A stretch of 64,000 bases of DNA from Hirsutella rhossiliensis (Eukaryota > Ascomycota > Sordariomycetes > Hypocreales > Ophiocordycipitaceae). The stretch is taken from NCBI RefSeq assembly GCF_020360975.1, contig NW_025408667.1, positions 8,556,001-8,620,000 of the forward strand, in the 5' to 3' direction. The first letter of the stretch is position 1. Each line of letters begins with the position of its first letter. A program made the position numbers and the translations under genes. A model generated the notes under the pieces. The model did no database searches, was not told where the DNA came from, and saw nothing but the letters and a program-made list of their open reading frames with translations. This document shows, in pieces, positions 23,483 through 35,007 of this stretch.

Positions 23483-25943
23483 ATGGACGCCCCTGGCAAG
23501 CCGTCAACGTCGCACAACCTCTTCGAGGTCTACCTGCGGCTGCGACCGCCGCCACCCGGCGCCGGACACGCGGACCGCATCCTCAACGTTGAAAAGCCGG
23601 GAAAAGAGGGCGCCCGCCCGTCGCACATTACGCTCAACCCGCCGACGGACCGCCGGAGGGCCATTGAGAAATTTGCCTTTACGCGCGTCTTCGAGGAGGA
23701 CGCGACGCAGCTCGATGTCTTTGACTGCGCCGACATTGCGACGCTGGCCGAGGGCGTCTTGGCCCCCCAGGGTGGCGAGGGCACGGATGCCGTCGTGGCG
23801 ACGCTCGGAGTGACGGGCTCTGGAAAGGTAACTATGGAAGAGAAGAAGAAGAAGAAGAGGAAGAAGAAGCCTCTTGGCTGCCACAAGGATGCTGACCAGA
23901 GGACAGACGCACACAATCTTGGGATCCAAGAGCCAACGCGGCCTCACGCAGCTCGCCCTCGACGTCCTCTTCCACTCCATCGACCTCAACATGCTCGAGG
24001 CGTCGTCGCTGCCGACGGTGCTCGAATCACTACAGGCCTGCGACCCGTCCGAGTCCCTACTCAGCACAGCGCCGCACTTTCTCGACTCGACGTACGCAGA
24101 CCCGTTGGGCGCCTCTCGCACAAACTCGCGCGCCGCCACGCCCATGGTTGTACACACCTCCTCCCTCGCTCTCCTCGTTACCTGAAGGCTGACCAAGAGT
24201 CAAGGGCGGCGACCATGGCCTCATGTCACCGCCGCCGCGGCGCAACCTCCAGCGACCCTCGGCACTCCCGCAGACGCCCGACGTCAGCGGCATCCACGTC
24301 GCGTGCGACGCGTCGGCCGAGTACGCCGTCGTCGTGTCCATGTACGAGGTGCACAACGACCGCATCTACGACCTGCTCACGCCGCCGGCCAAGTCGGGCG
24401 CCGCCAAGGACATCCGGCGGCGCCCGCTGCTCTTCAAGTCGACGGAGCTGTCACCCGACCGCAAGGTGGTGGCAGGCCTGCGCAAAGTGGTGTGCACAAG
24501 TCTCAAGGACGCCATCATAGTGCTCGAGGCTGGGCTCGTCGAAAGACGGGTCGCCGGCACGGGCAGCAACAGCGTCTCGAGCCGGAGCCACGGCTTCTTC
24601 TGCTTCGAGGTCAAGCGTCGCACCCGCAGCAGGCGGCCCGGGCCCTGGGTCGGCAGCAAGCTCACCATTGTCGACCTGGCCGGCAGCGAGCGCGCCCGGG
24701 AGGCCAAGACGCAGGGGGCGACGCTGGTCGAGGCAGGCAAGATCAACGAGAGCCTCATGTATCTGGGCCAGTGTCTGCAGACGCAGAGCGAGGCCGGATC
24801 GTCGACAAAGGTTGCTGTCCTCTCCCCTTCTCTCTTCTCTCATTGACTGACTGGCTAACGTCGAAGCCACAGCCCAACGTTGTCCCCTACCGCCAGTGCA
24901 AGCTGACGGAGCTGCTCTTCTCCAACTCATTCCCATCGGCCTCGGCGGCCGCGCACCCTCACGCGCCGCGGCGGAACCCCCAAAAGGGCGTCATGGTGGT
25001 GACGGCCGATGCGCTCGGCGACTTCAACGCCACGTCGCAAATTCTGCGATACAGCGCCCTGGCACGCGAGGTGACGGTGCCGCGAATCCCTTCCATCACG
25101 GCCACTATCCTCGCCCACGCTCCGCAAGCGCCGATCCCGCCGCCCACGCCGTCGGCGCCGGCGACGACGACCCAGCATCACCCGCGACCTTTCATGCCGC
25201 CGGGCCCGGGAGGCTGCACGAGAACACACACGCCGCCGGGCATCCACCCGGACGAGCGGGCGACGATGGAGATTGCGGCGCTCGAGATTGCGCGGATGAG
25301 CGACGAGCTGGAGCAGCAGCGCGACGAGCTGGAGCGGCAGAGCGAGGCGCGGCTGGCGGCCGAGGCGCATCTGCTGAGCATGGAGGAGCGGATGCTGGAC
25401 CTCGAGGCAGCGGTGCGCGACGAGTGCGCAACCGAGTTTGAGCAGCGGCTGACGCTGGAGCTGGCGCGCTTCAAAGCGTCGCTGGCGCTCGAGCAGGAGC
25501 GCAGCGACGAGCACTGGGACCGCAAGGTGGACGTTCTCGAGCGAGGCCTCGACAGCAGTGGCAACAACCAGCAGCAGCAGCAACATCAGCATCACGAGGG
25601 CGACAAGGAAAACGTGCTGGTCGAGGACATGGCGCAGGAGGTGGAGCGGCTGCGGCGCGAGAACGCGGTGCTCAAGCGCGAGCTCACGGGCCGCAGCCCC
25701 AGCAAGCGCATGCCGCTGGCGGAGCGCGACGATTTTGTGGCTACGCAGACGCTTTCTCCCTCATCCTCGTTGAGCCTTGGCTCAGGAGACGGCGGCATGG
25801 CCAGCGTCAGCTGCAAGCTGGAGCGGATGCGCGTCAGCAGCGCCGGCGGCGACAGCGTCCGCACGGCCAGCTCGGGCAGCCCGGCCAAGAAGGTGCGCAA
25901 GCTGCCGACGAAGCGGTGGGAGGAGCTGGATCTCGAGGATTAG
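23483..25943 (+). CDS. Kinesin motor protein, possibly kinesin-6 type
   Basis: A microtubule motor with an N-terminal head and a C-terminal coiled coil. The motor starts NLFEVYLRLRPP. The P-loop is GVTGSGK|THTIL, split by a 79-nt intron (23828-23906) between Lys and Thr. Switch I is NSVSSRSH, switch II is DLAGSER, and the end of the head is PYRQCKLTELL. Exons: 23483-23827; 23907 to about 24090; about 24200-24810; 24873-25943. The second intron (about 24090-24200) is not resolved exactly. The tail (residues about 510-640) is a long coiled coil (DELEQQRDELERQSEARL), with a second short coil VERLRRENAVLKREL and a basic C-terminus. The usual P-loop Gln is Val here (GVTGSGKT). Large insertions in the head and the THTILGSKSQRGLTQLAL block suggest the mitotic kinesin-6/Klp9 group, but this is tentative. 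Confidence 0.88.
23845..23873 (+). repeat. (GAA)n tract inside kinesin intron 1
   Basis: A GAA/GAG microsatellite fills the middle of the first kinesin intron. It is not coding in the spliced product. Confidence 0.7.
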
Positions 25944-26592
25944 ACGGGGGGAGAGGTGGCGAGTGTCTCGCAGATGATGGAAGCAACCCGCCCGTCAGCA
26001 ACTCTCGAGGAACGGGTGCGAGAAGACGGGTGTTTTCTGGCTCCTGGCTCATGGGATTTACTTTGTTTGTGCTGGGGTTTGCTGGAAATGATACCCTGCC
26101 CGTTGGTTGCCAAGCCTTGATTCTTAGATAGACTATTTCCTTCTGCGGCCATCTGTTTCTCGGGATTGCCAAGACTGGCCATGTTCTTTTTAATATCTAG
26201 CAGAAATGCCATCTGCCTTATCGTTCCGCGCGGTTTCGGGCATCGCGATTCCGATGCTTTGGGTTTTGATCGGTCCGGGCATGAAAGAGAGCCGGTCCAA
26301 ATGGCAGATGATCATGACAAGGCTCTCTGTGGGCTGAAGCTAGGGAAATTTGCTGCTACTATGCAGACAGACATGAGGCGCCACAAGGGCTTCAGCGACA
26401 CAGGCTCCTCTTGCCCCCGGACTGGGGAGAGCAAAGCGGACGGTACGTCATGAAGCCGGCCCTCCCACTCAGTGGATGAAAAGACGTGGTCATGGTATCC
26501 AATATGATCCAGAGAAGCGAGTCTGGTTTCTAAAGCTGATGGCCTCCCACTCGCTGAAGCCCCCAGCCTCCTGCGCCGTGGTTTCCCCTCCT
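25944..26592. other. Intergenic between convergent kinesin and SEC11 genes
   Basis: The 3' flanks of two convergent genes. No supported gene or RNA is seen. Confidence 0.6.
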
Positions 26593-27286
26593 TCACTCCC
26601 GTTGCAGTATCACCAGCAAGCCCATGAGGCCCAGCATAACCGTTTTCAGCCAGGGGTGCTCCGACAACATAATGGTGACGTAGCCCACAAACGGAACGTA
26701 GCCGACGACGCTGCCGATGATGTCTTTGCGCTCAAGGTAGTCCTGGCCGCGGGCGTAGAGGTCCGTGTCGTCGGCGACGTTGTTGTCGCCTTTTGTGAGA
26801 AGCTTGGCCTTGTCTCTGCAGGGCCCATAACCGTTAGTCGCCTATACTCTGTCTCTCCCTCTCTTCTAGAAATGCGCCAATCAACTGGGCGGCAAGACTC
26901 ACCCCACGCCAAACTTGCGCACGACTCGGTGGACAATGGGGATGTCCTTGTCCTTGACGTTGTACACAACCACCTCTCCGACGTCCGTCTCCTTCCATAC
27001 GTTTCGGTTCCACAGGAGCAACAGGTCTCCACGCTGGAAGGCCGGCTCCATGGATCCGGAGAGGACGACAACTATGGGAGACGGCGAGTCGGCGGCTATG
27101 GACAGGCCCTTCCACATCTGGAGGCAAATCAAAACGGTTAGCCAAATTTTATTCAAGAAACCCAGGGGCTAGACTCGAGAGGCCGTTGTTGATGCCGCAG
27201 CGTACCATAAAGGCCGTGGAGAGGATGAGGGCAAAGTTGAGGAGCTGGGCGGCCGCCTGGCGCGGATTCTGCAGGCTGGACAGCAT
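26593..27286 (-). CDS. SEC11: Signal peptidase complex catalytic subunit Sec11
   Basis: The ER-membrane serine protease that cleaves signal peptides from secretory proteins. It has three exons, 27286-27206, 27117-26903 and 26815-26593, with 88- and 87-nt introns. They give 172 residues, the normal Sec11 length. The N-terminal membrane segment [16 protein letters not shown] is followed by the catalytic Ser49 in [14 protein letters not shown] and catalytic His90 in [17 protein letters not shown] is the conserved box with the acidic residue, and a C-terminal hydrophobic helix ([13 protein letters not shown]) ends the protein. The start [18 protein letters not shown] matches the family start. It is a single-copy housekeeping gene, with no anomalies. 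Confidence 0.97.
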
Positions 27287-28054
27287 GGCGACGAATACTT
27301 TCTGTGCCGGTCCAGCTTGATTCGAGGGGCGGGGGATTGGCGGGAGTTGGGCCGTCGCGCAGCGGTGGACAGGGCGTGGCGAGGTCAGGACAGATGGGCG
27401 GGTCGTGGCTCGCGATAGGCAAGCTGGCGTTTTCCGTGTCGGGCTATGGTCTTAGCTAAGCGGACGATAAGAGTGCTTATCTAAAGAGATACAAGGTAGG
27501 TACCTATGTACCTTGGAGTGTATCTTCCTTGGCCACATCTGACATTAGCAAACAGCAGCTCCTTTTGGCTGACAGAAAACATTCCAATAGCACGCGGGGA
27601 AAGCTGTTGGCGCATCACTACGATGTTAATGCTGGTGTTGGTCGGGTGCCCTGGCGACTCATGCCAGGGCTCGGGAGCTCATGCCGGGGCTCTGAAGCTC
27701 TTGACAGTGCTGGCTTGGCTGTCTGGAGCGGCCTTGTAGGCTTGGACCAAAAGACACCTCGTGCACTCTGAATTTGAGTAAAGGAAATGACTATTTGAAT
27801 CACCATTTCACATACCTCACGGCCGGTCTTGGAGCATTCTGAGGTCATAGATGCCGAGACCCTCGGCCGCAGCGGCCCATCGAGATCAACGATGCAGGGC
27901 TACTGATGATGTCATGAAAAGACTCAAGGTGCCACATGCGCCCGCACATATAAAGCTGCTTCAGCGCTGGTCTATCGAGTCTTATTTGTCCACTACAGAT
28001 CTGCGCAGACACCCGGCATTTATCCATCCTGATATCGTCCTCCAACGCCACACA
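27287..28054. other. Intergenic between divergent SEC11 and CsbD-like genes
   Basis: About 770 bp holding both promoters. It includes a palindromic GGTACC-rich patch near 27495-27512. No gene is supported. Confidence 0.55.
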
Positions 28055-28380
28055 ATGACCGATACCAACGCGCAGCAGCCAGGCATGATCGCCAGCCACG
28101 CCCAGTATGCCAAGGGAGTCGCCGAGGTCAGTTTGCCGCGTCCTCTCACCGCCAAAAATACCCATTGACCGATGCCCAACAGTCGACAATTGGAAACGTC
28201 ACGGGCTCCGAGGCTTGGAAGAAGTCGGGTGAGCAGGACCAGGCCGCGGGCGTCGACGCAATGAAGCAGGCAGGCGAGAACCGCGACTCGACGCAGGGCT
28301 ACGGCAAGGTCGAGGAGATGGCGGGCAAGGCCGTCGGATGCCAGGGGATGGAGAAGGAGGGTGCCAACAGTCGAAAATAA
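28055..28380 (+). CDS. Small CsbD-like stress-response protein
   Basis: Predicted 89 residues in two exons, 28055-28126 and 28183-28380, joined by a 56-nt intron (donor GTCAGT, acceptor AACAG). It is hydrophilic and rich in Gly, Glu, Lys and Gln, with the repeated helix pattern GVAE...STIGNVTGSEAWKKSGE and GKVEEMAGKAVGC. This is the CsbD-like pattern known from general stress proteins in bacteria and from small fungal proteins. It is probably cytosolic. Its biochemical role is not known even in the family. The reading frame is short, but the splice closure and family pattern support it. Confidence 0.85.
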
Positions 28381-29063
28381 CAAATCGCTCATGACAATAC
28401 ATTTGCTGTCAAGCCTTAACGCCAGCCTGCTGGACGCTCGCATGCGTGAGAAGTTGCATGTCGTAAAACAGAGCAAAGAGGAGCACGACAACGGGTGTTC
28501 CTCTACCCTGAAGGTGCAACGTCTCTTGCCCTCTTCAACTCGCCACAACCCTGACTTCATCTGCACTGGAAGGCGAAATGCGGTGGCTCTCCCCCTTCCC
28601 GGCTGCCTCGAGAGGCAAAATGGGGGCATCGTGAACATGGTCAGATGTCAATACCTATCCAAAGTGTTACCTTGCCCTGGCGCCAATTCACCGTGGCAGT
28701 CCAGGTACTCATGTCAATGCGAGTCGGGTCCCAGGGCACGAGGCATGAGCGAGGACCCAATTGTAGCTGCCATTGCCCGCTCCGTCTCCTCCAGGGCAGT
28801 GCCGGCCGACGCCTGCCTCCTCGCGCAAGCCTTCTCACCTTCCGTCAACTTCCACGCGTCTGCCTTCCAAAACCCCCGGACCTCCGCGACTCTCTTCTTC
28901 TTCTCTCCTCTCCGCCTCCACAGCTTCCCGTCTTCTTCTCGCACCTCCATCGCCTCGGGCACATCTTTTTTGGCTTCCGCATTGCAATACCTTTCGGCCA
29001 CTTCTTCGCTTTGCATCCTTTCCCGCCTCTTCGCCGTCTCCAACTGTGGCCTTGGCTCCTGGC
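28381..29063. other. Intergenic/5' region of membrane-protein gene
   Basis: No supported gene. Long open frames read through this stretch in two plus frames, but they lack motifs. The pyrimidine-rich run at 28850-29030 is probably the 5' leader of the next gene. Confidence 0.5.
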
Positions 29064-30364
29064 ATGGGAAACTCAGCTGGCCGTGTCCAAAGCAGCAGAA
29101 TGTCGTCAACGCCTCTTCTCTCGGCTGCCGGCGGCCTCCCCGGACCCAATGTGATGCAAGACCATGTAGGTGGCATCTCCCCAAGCGGTGCGAGACGTGC
29201 TGCCTGACCTTTGACACCACCTCTCAACAGCCTGCCTTTCTCCGTGTCAGCCATTCGCCATGGCAATGCATCCCCCAAAACGTCCTCGTCGTCCTCCGAG
29301 GAATGATGCTGGCCTATCTCACGGCCGTGGCGGCCATGATCGGCCACTACAAGCACACCGAGGAGTCCGAGGACAGCCCTTGGCGGCACCTGTTTGACTT
29401 TGGCCTGATCAGCTACGCCCTCGTGTCAAGTTACCACCTCATCACCTTTGTATGTCTCCCTTTCCCCATCCAACATGTACGCTCCTGTGACTGATGAGCT
29501 TGCCTGCCTGGCAGTCGTGGACCTTCACCCACCTGTACTACCCCGATGCCGACGGCGTCCAGGGCGGCGTCGAGTCTTGGATCGTCCGCGCCATGTCTCT
29601 GCCTGCAAACATGGGTAGTCTCCGCAAGCAATTCTACTTCACCCTCTTCTACGCGACGGCCACGGTCTTTTCCTTCATGAACTCGTCAGTCTACTGGTTC
29701 GTCACGCGTCAGCATGACACGGCAGAGCTGCTGGTCGCCGCAGCCACTGCAACTGGCAAGGGTGCCTCGCCAGCGCTGCTCGTGGGTGACGGTCCCTGTA
29801 TGTCTCCTCGTCGTCCCCGTGGGCTGCAGGGCTGCTGGTGGCTAACGAGCAGTGCAGTCAGCGACCTCTTCGGCGAGGGCTGGTTCAAGCCTTTTATCAT
29901 CTGCAACTTGTACGGAGTCACATCGGCCCTCATGATTCTCGAGACGATTTTCCTGAACAGCACAAAGCGGCCTGCGGTGAGCTCCAGGTCCTTATCGATC
30001 CTTGTTGTCCTGCCACTGACACAGACACAGGCTCTTGGATCCCACTTCTTCGGCCTCGTGGTGTACACGGGTCTGTACCTCGCCTGGGCCGCGCTTGGAA
30101 AGGCTTGGACCGACGTCTTCCCCTTCTTCTGGCTCGACGAGGAGGAAGTTGGCTCCAAGGAGGCAGTGACGGCTTACTGCATGGGCTTCGTGCTTCTGTC
30201 GCAATTCAGTGAGTAAACTTGGCCTTGGAGTGGCTGCTGCGGTGCGACTGACTCTTGGACTACTTTCAGTGTACACGATGATGCTTGGCTTCGTTGGCAT
30301 CCGCGAGGGAGTAACCCGGTCCCTTGCCGAGCGCGCCGGTTCCATTGAGGCTCTGGAGGGTTGA
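29064..30364 (+). CDS. Multi-pass integral membrane protein
   Basis: Six exons close in frame: 29064-29165, 29231-29449, 29515-29797, 29858-29976, 30031-30208 and 30270-30364, giving 331 residues. Donors include GTAGGT, GTATGT (twice), GTGAGC and GTGAGT. Several hydrophobic segments are visible: VLVVLRGMMLAYLTAVAAMIG, ISYALVSSYHLITF, FYFTLFYATATVFSFM, PFIICNLYGVTSALMILE, GLVVYTGLYLAWAAL and YCMGFVLLSQFMYTMMLGF, so about six membrane spans. The N-terminus is Ser/Gly-rich and soluble. The pattern recalls FAR-17a/AIG1-like or related fungal membrane proteins, but I cannot name the family safely. No neighbour suggests a pathway. Confidence 0.82.
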
Positions 30365-31619
30365 GACGTCTGATTGGGGTGATGAGTGATGTCGCGCCAA
30401 AGATCGAGGGTGGTTCTAGGCGAGGTGAGGGCGACGGGGTCAGGAAGGAATTGAAGGGCAGGTTGATGCGATGGCGAGGGCGGTGATCGTTCTGTGCCAC
30501 TGTGGCAACCTGCAAACTCCCGCCAGTATTGTTTATTTCGCTTACCTAGAAGACTACGCGCCACAGCAGGCTGAGGCAGAAAATCCTAGACTTGACTCTT
30601 TTGAATTGGCGTGGCTCCTTATGGTGAAAGGGGGCTTGTTGGTGACGACTTGGTTGTCGCGTTGGGTGAGGACGAGGACGGGACGCTTTTGGTGTTGAGC
30701 CGAGGCCCTGCAGAGACGACTGGACGTTGGTCCCCACCTCGCTTGTTCCCGTCCGTCTTCACAGGGGTCTTGTCTTGGACATGGGCTGTGGCCCTGTGGG
30801 GAAGAAGCATGGATGATATGTCGTTGGCCAGTCTACTGTAGATCCAAGGGTGCCTGATGATGCAGATGAAGGGACTCACGAGCCGCTGGAAGCCACCATG
30901 CGCAATCCGATCGTTGCCCATCCATCGGCGGTGAGGCTGCATTGGGCATTATTCACTGATGGACGAGGCTGGTGGTGATTGGACGCCGTCGGCGCGGTGC
31001 CAGGGTTTTGCTTCTTGGACTCCTGCCTTTTGCACTCCATACAGTAGCGTAAGTTACTAGCCCACAGGCAAGGCAGACAACCGTGTACGTGCGGGGGAGG
31101 ATTGGACATGGGATTGGTTGCTGTTAATTATTGTTTATTCATAAAGAGTGAGGCTGACTTGTACCTTGGTGGCTGAGAGCCCCGCCTCGAGGTACCAGCC
31201 CGGGTCACTCCTCTTCTTGCTCTTCTCATTCCTCTCTTCCTCCTCCTCCTCCTCCTCCTCCTCCTCCTCCTCCTCCTCCTCCTCCTCCTCCTCCTCCTCC
31301 TCCTCCTCCTCCTCCTCCTCCTCCTCTTCACCCACAATCGCTTTCAGGGCCGCAAAGCTTTCCACGAGATTATTCCGTCTTGCTTCGCCAAGAAGGTATA
31401 ATCTTTTGCCCGGGCCTCTGTCAATTCTTTGTGCGTCACTTACATTCTTTTCACCCCCTATTTCCCCTTACCCCCATCCTTCTCTGCGCTCTTTTTGTCG
31501 TTCTCTCGCCAAGGCCAAATTTGCGAGCCGGACATCGTCGTCTCTCTCGAGTCGTTTGTTTGCCTCGCGTCTCGGACGAGTTTCGCTCTTGTCCCTCACC
31601 CCAAGCGTCGTCTTCAGCC
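30365..31619. other. Intergenic/promoter of BTB gene
   Basis: About 1.25 kb with no supported gene. It includes the long CTC microsatellite (entered separately) and a pyrimidine-rich leader immediately before the BTB start codon. Confidence 0.55.
31238..31326 (+). repeat. (CTC)n microsatellite
   Basis: An uninterrupted TCC/CTC trinucleotide tract of roughly 88 bp, about 295 bp upstream of the BTB start codon, probably in the promoter or 5' leader. In the opposite frames it reads as poly-Glu or poly-Arg, which creates spurious open frames. Its length is likely polymorphic. Confidence 0.95.
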
Positions 31620-32465
31620 ATGTTCAAGCGGTCATTCCGGTCTCAGGACCCGGGCCGCGTTGACAAGACGGCCAGACACAAGAAGCCGGCCTCGGTCCGG
31701 GATCCCGGCAAGCTGTCCAAGCTGCAAAGGTCGCTCACCGAGCAGGACCTGGTTGGCTCGCAGTCAGCCGCGCCCTCGCCGATTGTGACGCTGGCCGTCG
31801 GCCGTGACGGGCGCCTCTTTGCAGCGCACCAAGACGTCTTATGCCAGTCGCCTTTTTTCAGCGCGGCTTGCCGAGCCAGCTTCTCGGGTGTGCAGAGCCG
31901 GAGAATCTCCCTCCCCGACGAGGACCCCGAGGTCTTCTCGGCCGTCCTCGAGTACCTCTACAAGGGAGACTACTACCCTCGCCTGTTGCACAACAGGCAC
32001 CGCAACTCTTGGGAGCTCGAGGACCGCCAGCGAACGCCCCAGACCTCGCCCAACCCAGAAACCGGAGGTGGCCGCGCCGGCGAGGCCATTGTCTACCTGT
32101 CGAGCATCGAGGCTGCCGTCCTCCGCGACACCGTCATCTACTGTGCCGCCGATCGGTACGACCTCGACGAGCTCAAGCGTCTGGCCCTTCGCAAGCAGGG
32201 GCTGCAGGCCGGCATCGATGTCGGCACCATTCTGCGGTCCGCCCAGTACGCCTATGCTCACACGCCCGACTCGGACAGCCGCCTGCGCGCTCATTACCTC
32301 GCCCTGATTATCCGCTGCCGCAGGACGTTTAAGCGCAGCGGCACCATGCAGGCTGAGATGGAGGCCGGTGGCAGCAAGTTATTTTTTGACCTGTTTGTCG
32401 CCATGTGCAACCATCTCGACGACGTCATTGACGCGACGAATGCTCGCACGCCGAGGACCGTCTGA
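31620..32465 (+). CDS. BTB/POZ domain protein
   Basis: An intronless 281-codon frame starting MFKRSFRSQDPGR. A basic, disordered 50-residue N-terminus precedes a BTB/POZ fold: IVTLAVGRDGRLFAAHQDVLCQSPFFSAACR, then SLPDEDPEVFSAVLEYLYKGDY, the typical D/E-P-x-x-F...YLY core. A Gly-rich loop follows, then a helical C-terminal part (VLRDTVIYCAADRYDLDELKRLAL) like the region after fungal BTB domains. BTB domains mediate dimerisation and often recruit Cullin-3. There is no second domain such as Kelch or a zinc finger, which is common among fungal BTB proteins. The partner and role are unknown. Confidence 0.88.
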   Translation: MFKRSFRSQDPGRVDKTARHKKPASVRDPGKLSKLQRSLTEQDLVGSQSAAPSPIVTLAVGRDGRLFAAHQDVLCQSPFFSAACRASFSGVQSRRISLPDEDPEVFSAVLEYLYKGDYYPRLLHNRHRNSWELEDRQRTPQTSPNPETGGGRAGEAIVYLSSIEAAVLRDTVIYCAADRYDLDELKRLALRKQGLQAGIDVGTILRSAQYAYAHTPDSDSRLRAHYLALIIRCRRTFKRSGTMQAEMEAGGSKLFFDLFVAMCNHLDDVIDATNARTPRTV

Positions 32466-33496
32466 AATGGGGGATTGCATGCGCGTCAAGCAACAGCCAC
32501 CACGTCTCCCACCCCTTGTGCGCACAGAATGAGCTTGTTTGGAAAGAGTGAATTGGATAACCAAGGAAAAAGCCGAATTCCAGAAAAAGGGAAAAAAATG
32601 GAGTCGAGTGATTTTCGAGAGGGCTTCGAGTTCCAGGCGGCACGGGATCACCCCCCTCATGCTCTACTCATCAAATTGACTTGTTCCGGGCTGGAGTTTG
32701 CTCTTTATGTGCTGGGACCTGCTGCTTTGCTTCCTGCGATGTGGCCGAATGATGACATTTGATGAGTCTGCGAGCTGAGAGGAACTTGATTCCCGCAGTA
32801 CACGAGCCGCAGTCCTCCGCTCACCCCCTTTTTGTTCATCTTTTCTTTACCTTTGCGCCTCTGCAAAGGGCTGGTTCTCTACTTCGCCTGGTTGCGAATA
32901 TCTACTCTGTGCCGTGTCAAGCATTGCGCACGGGTTCTTTTCCTCTGGCGTTTTTATTCCCGGGACTGGATGTTGCGCTTTTTGCAGGTCAAGTTTCAGG
33001 AAGAGAACATCGTGTGAGGAGAGACAAGGGCTTTTAACATGCAGCCTGTTTTGTGTCGTATCTCTCGGCGGGCCCTATTCAGACTGACAGGACGGACGTA
33101 CTGCCTGGTTTTTATGTAAAGAGCCAGATACTGCAGTGGTTCATTGCCTTTCATCAAGGATCGCGTGTGATCCTCCCGGCAAGAACAGCGACGGGGTCGA
33201 GTTTAATGAGGATTATGGCCACCTCAAGACGCTCTTGTGCGTTGTGCTTAGGGAGAGCTGTAGACATGCACTGTGAGTCGTGATCTGTGAGGACGAGGAG
33301 AGGAGTCCAAGCAGTAGGTGAGACTACACTACTGTTGAACTTTCCAAGCCAGGTCAAGGTCGAACATGCCCCAATAATTGCATTGTTGGTGCGCATTGCG
33401 TTCTTTCACCCTTGACAACTACATAATGTAGACGGCAAAGAGCGGACAGAGAGGATGGCATCGACATGGACAAGGAATACGAAAGGCAGTCGACTT
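32466..33496. other. Intergenic between convergent genes
   Basis: About 1 kb between the BTB gene (+) and the DUF1349 gene (-). No gene, RNA or repeat is recognised. Confidence 0.55.
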
Positions 33497-34236
33497 TCAT
33501 TCCCACTGGACGTCAAAGCCGTCAAACCTGGCCTCGAGCTTGTCCTTTGCATCCTTGGCCGGGCGAGCAACGGCGGCTGCCACTTCGAGCTCCCACCCGT
33601 CGGACGCAGACTCGCCAAAGGGCCAGCAAACCTCACGCATGGGGTTCTTCTTCGCTTGGCTGCCAGCATCGTCGACGTGGTATACCCAGAGCGAGGTCCC
33701 GCTGGACCCACGGTGCGTCTCGATGCGCAGGGTAACGGGGCGACGGCCGGCGGCGACGGCGCTCTCGTCTGGGGCAGGGGCGACGCTCCAGTCGGCCCAG
33801 GCGTCGCAGCAGACGGTGCTGAGCCGGGGAAGGCCGTCGAAGAGCTCGATGCCGGCCTTGATCCACTTGCGGGCCGAGGGTTCGTGCTTGTTGGTGAAGA
33901 TGAGGAGGATGCCGGCTTGATCGTACTGCAGCGTGTAGAGGGCGGAGAAGGTCAGGGTTGCGGAGAGGAAGGACGATGTTGGGCGCTTGGAGTGGGCGCG
34001 GAAGGGGGCTGTTTGACTCTTGTTAGCCAAGTGTGTTCTGCCCTTGAGCCTTGCGTCTGGGCTGGGAGGAAGAAGAAGAGCTGGCGGTGGCATAGTCACA
34101 GAAGATGACGGCATTGATGAGCAAAAAGGAGAGGCACAACCGCGGGTGACGGACCGTTAAAGACGTTGTGCGAAGGGGGTTTCTTCCAAATGTCCGTGCT
34201 AGGCTCGGCGGCGATGGTGAATGTGGAGGATTGCAT
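33497..34236 (-). CDS. DUF1349 family protein
   Basis: Predicted 197 residues in two exons, 34236-34155 and 34008-33497, joined by a 145-nt intron (acceptor AAACAG) that restores SHNVFN|APFRAHSKRP. The fold is expected to be a concanavalin-like beta sandwich. Hallmarks are STDIWKKPPSHNVFN, YDQAGILLIF, KWIKAGIELFDGLPRLSTV and SLWVYHVD. The family is sometimes annotated 'regulation of enolase 1', but its biochemical role is not established. The ATG at 34236 (MQSSTFTIAAEP) was preferred because upstream in-frame codons are low complexity. It is divergent from BRF1, 771 bp apart. Confidence 0.9.
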
Positions 34237-35007
34237 GCTGCTGATGGTGGTGGTGGTGATGATGGTGGTGATGATGCGAGAAATGAAGGCGGGGAAAGAG
34301 AGGCCTCGGTTATATCTGCCAGATGAATAGCTTTTGCCTGATTCAATAGCTACATGCTTCAAATTGGACATGTAACTTTATGCTGGAGAGCGATCGCATT
34401 GCAGACGACGGGAGATGCTCCGCTCCATACTGTGCATACAGTAATAAGTGCAACGACCAATAAGTTAACTATGGCTTCCAGCAGGATTCGAACTTGAACC
34501 ATCCCTGAGCCCTAGGCGTCCAGATTCGGCGGATGAGTCAGCCGCGGGTGTCTCTAAACCAGCAAAGGCAGGGGCGCGGGGGGGCGTGGCTGGCTTCCTC
34601 CTTCCCCTCCCCCACTCGGCCACCGGGCTCGACATCCACCACGAAACCGACCATTTTGCCCTCGCGTTTTCTTCTCCTCCAAACCTGCGTCTCCGCCACT
34701 CTATCTCCATCAACCGTCTAAGTAGAGCAGCAAGAGGCTCTCGTCGCTGGTCTTTGGCGTCTTTCGCCGCTTAAGTCGTCACTCAGCCAGCCCCTAATGC
34801 GAGACTTTGGCTGGTGCCATCCTGAGATCCAGAGCTGTGATTTTTTCCTTGACCCGCGAATGAAGAGATCACCTACAACGCAAATGCTCACTCGTTATCC
34901 CTTCATTTAGACCACTCGCTCATTGTCGCCATTGTCGCCATTGTCGCCATCGCCTCGCCCGTGACCGACTTACCCTGGCGACTCATGATCCTTGCCAAAT
35001 AGCCCCA
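34237..35007. other. Divergent promoter region of DUF1349 and BRF1 genes
   Basis: About 770 bp. A B-box-like GTTCGAATCC on the minus strand at about 34485-34495 resembles a tRNA T-arm, but no cloverleaf can be completed. A repeated TGTCGCCAT motif lies at 34922-34951 just upstream of the BRF1 start. Confidence 0.5.

Noticed and set aside
31128..31365. Poly-Arg and poly-Glu open frames
   Set aside because: Artefacts of the CTC microsatellite read on the minus strand.
34470..34560. tRNA-like T-arm (GTTCGAATCC) on the minus strand
   Set aside because: The T stem has mismatches and no matching acceptor 5' strand, D-arm or anticodon arm can be found. At best it is a tRNA relic.
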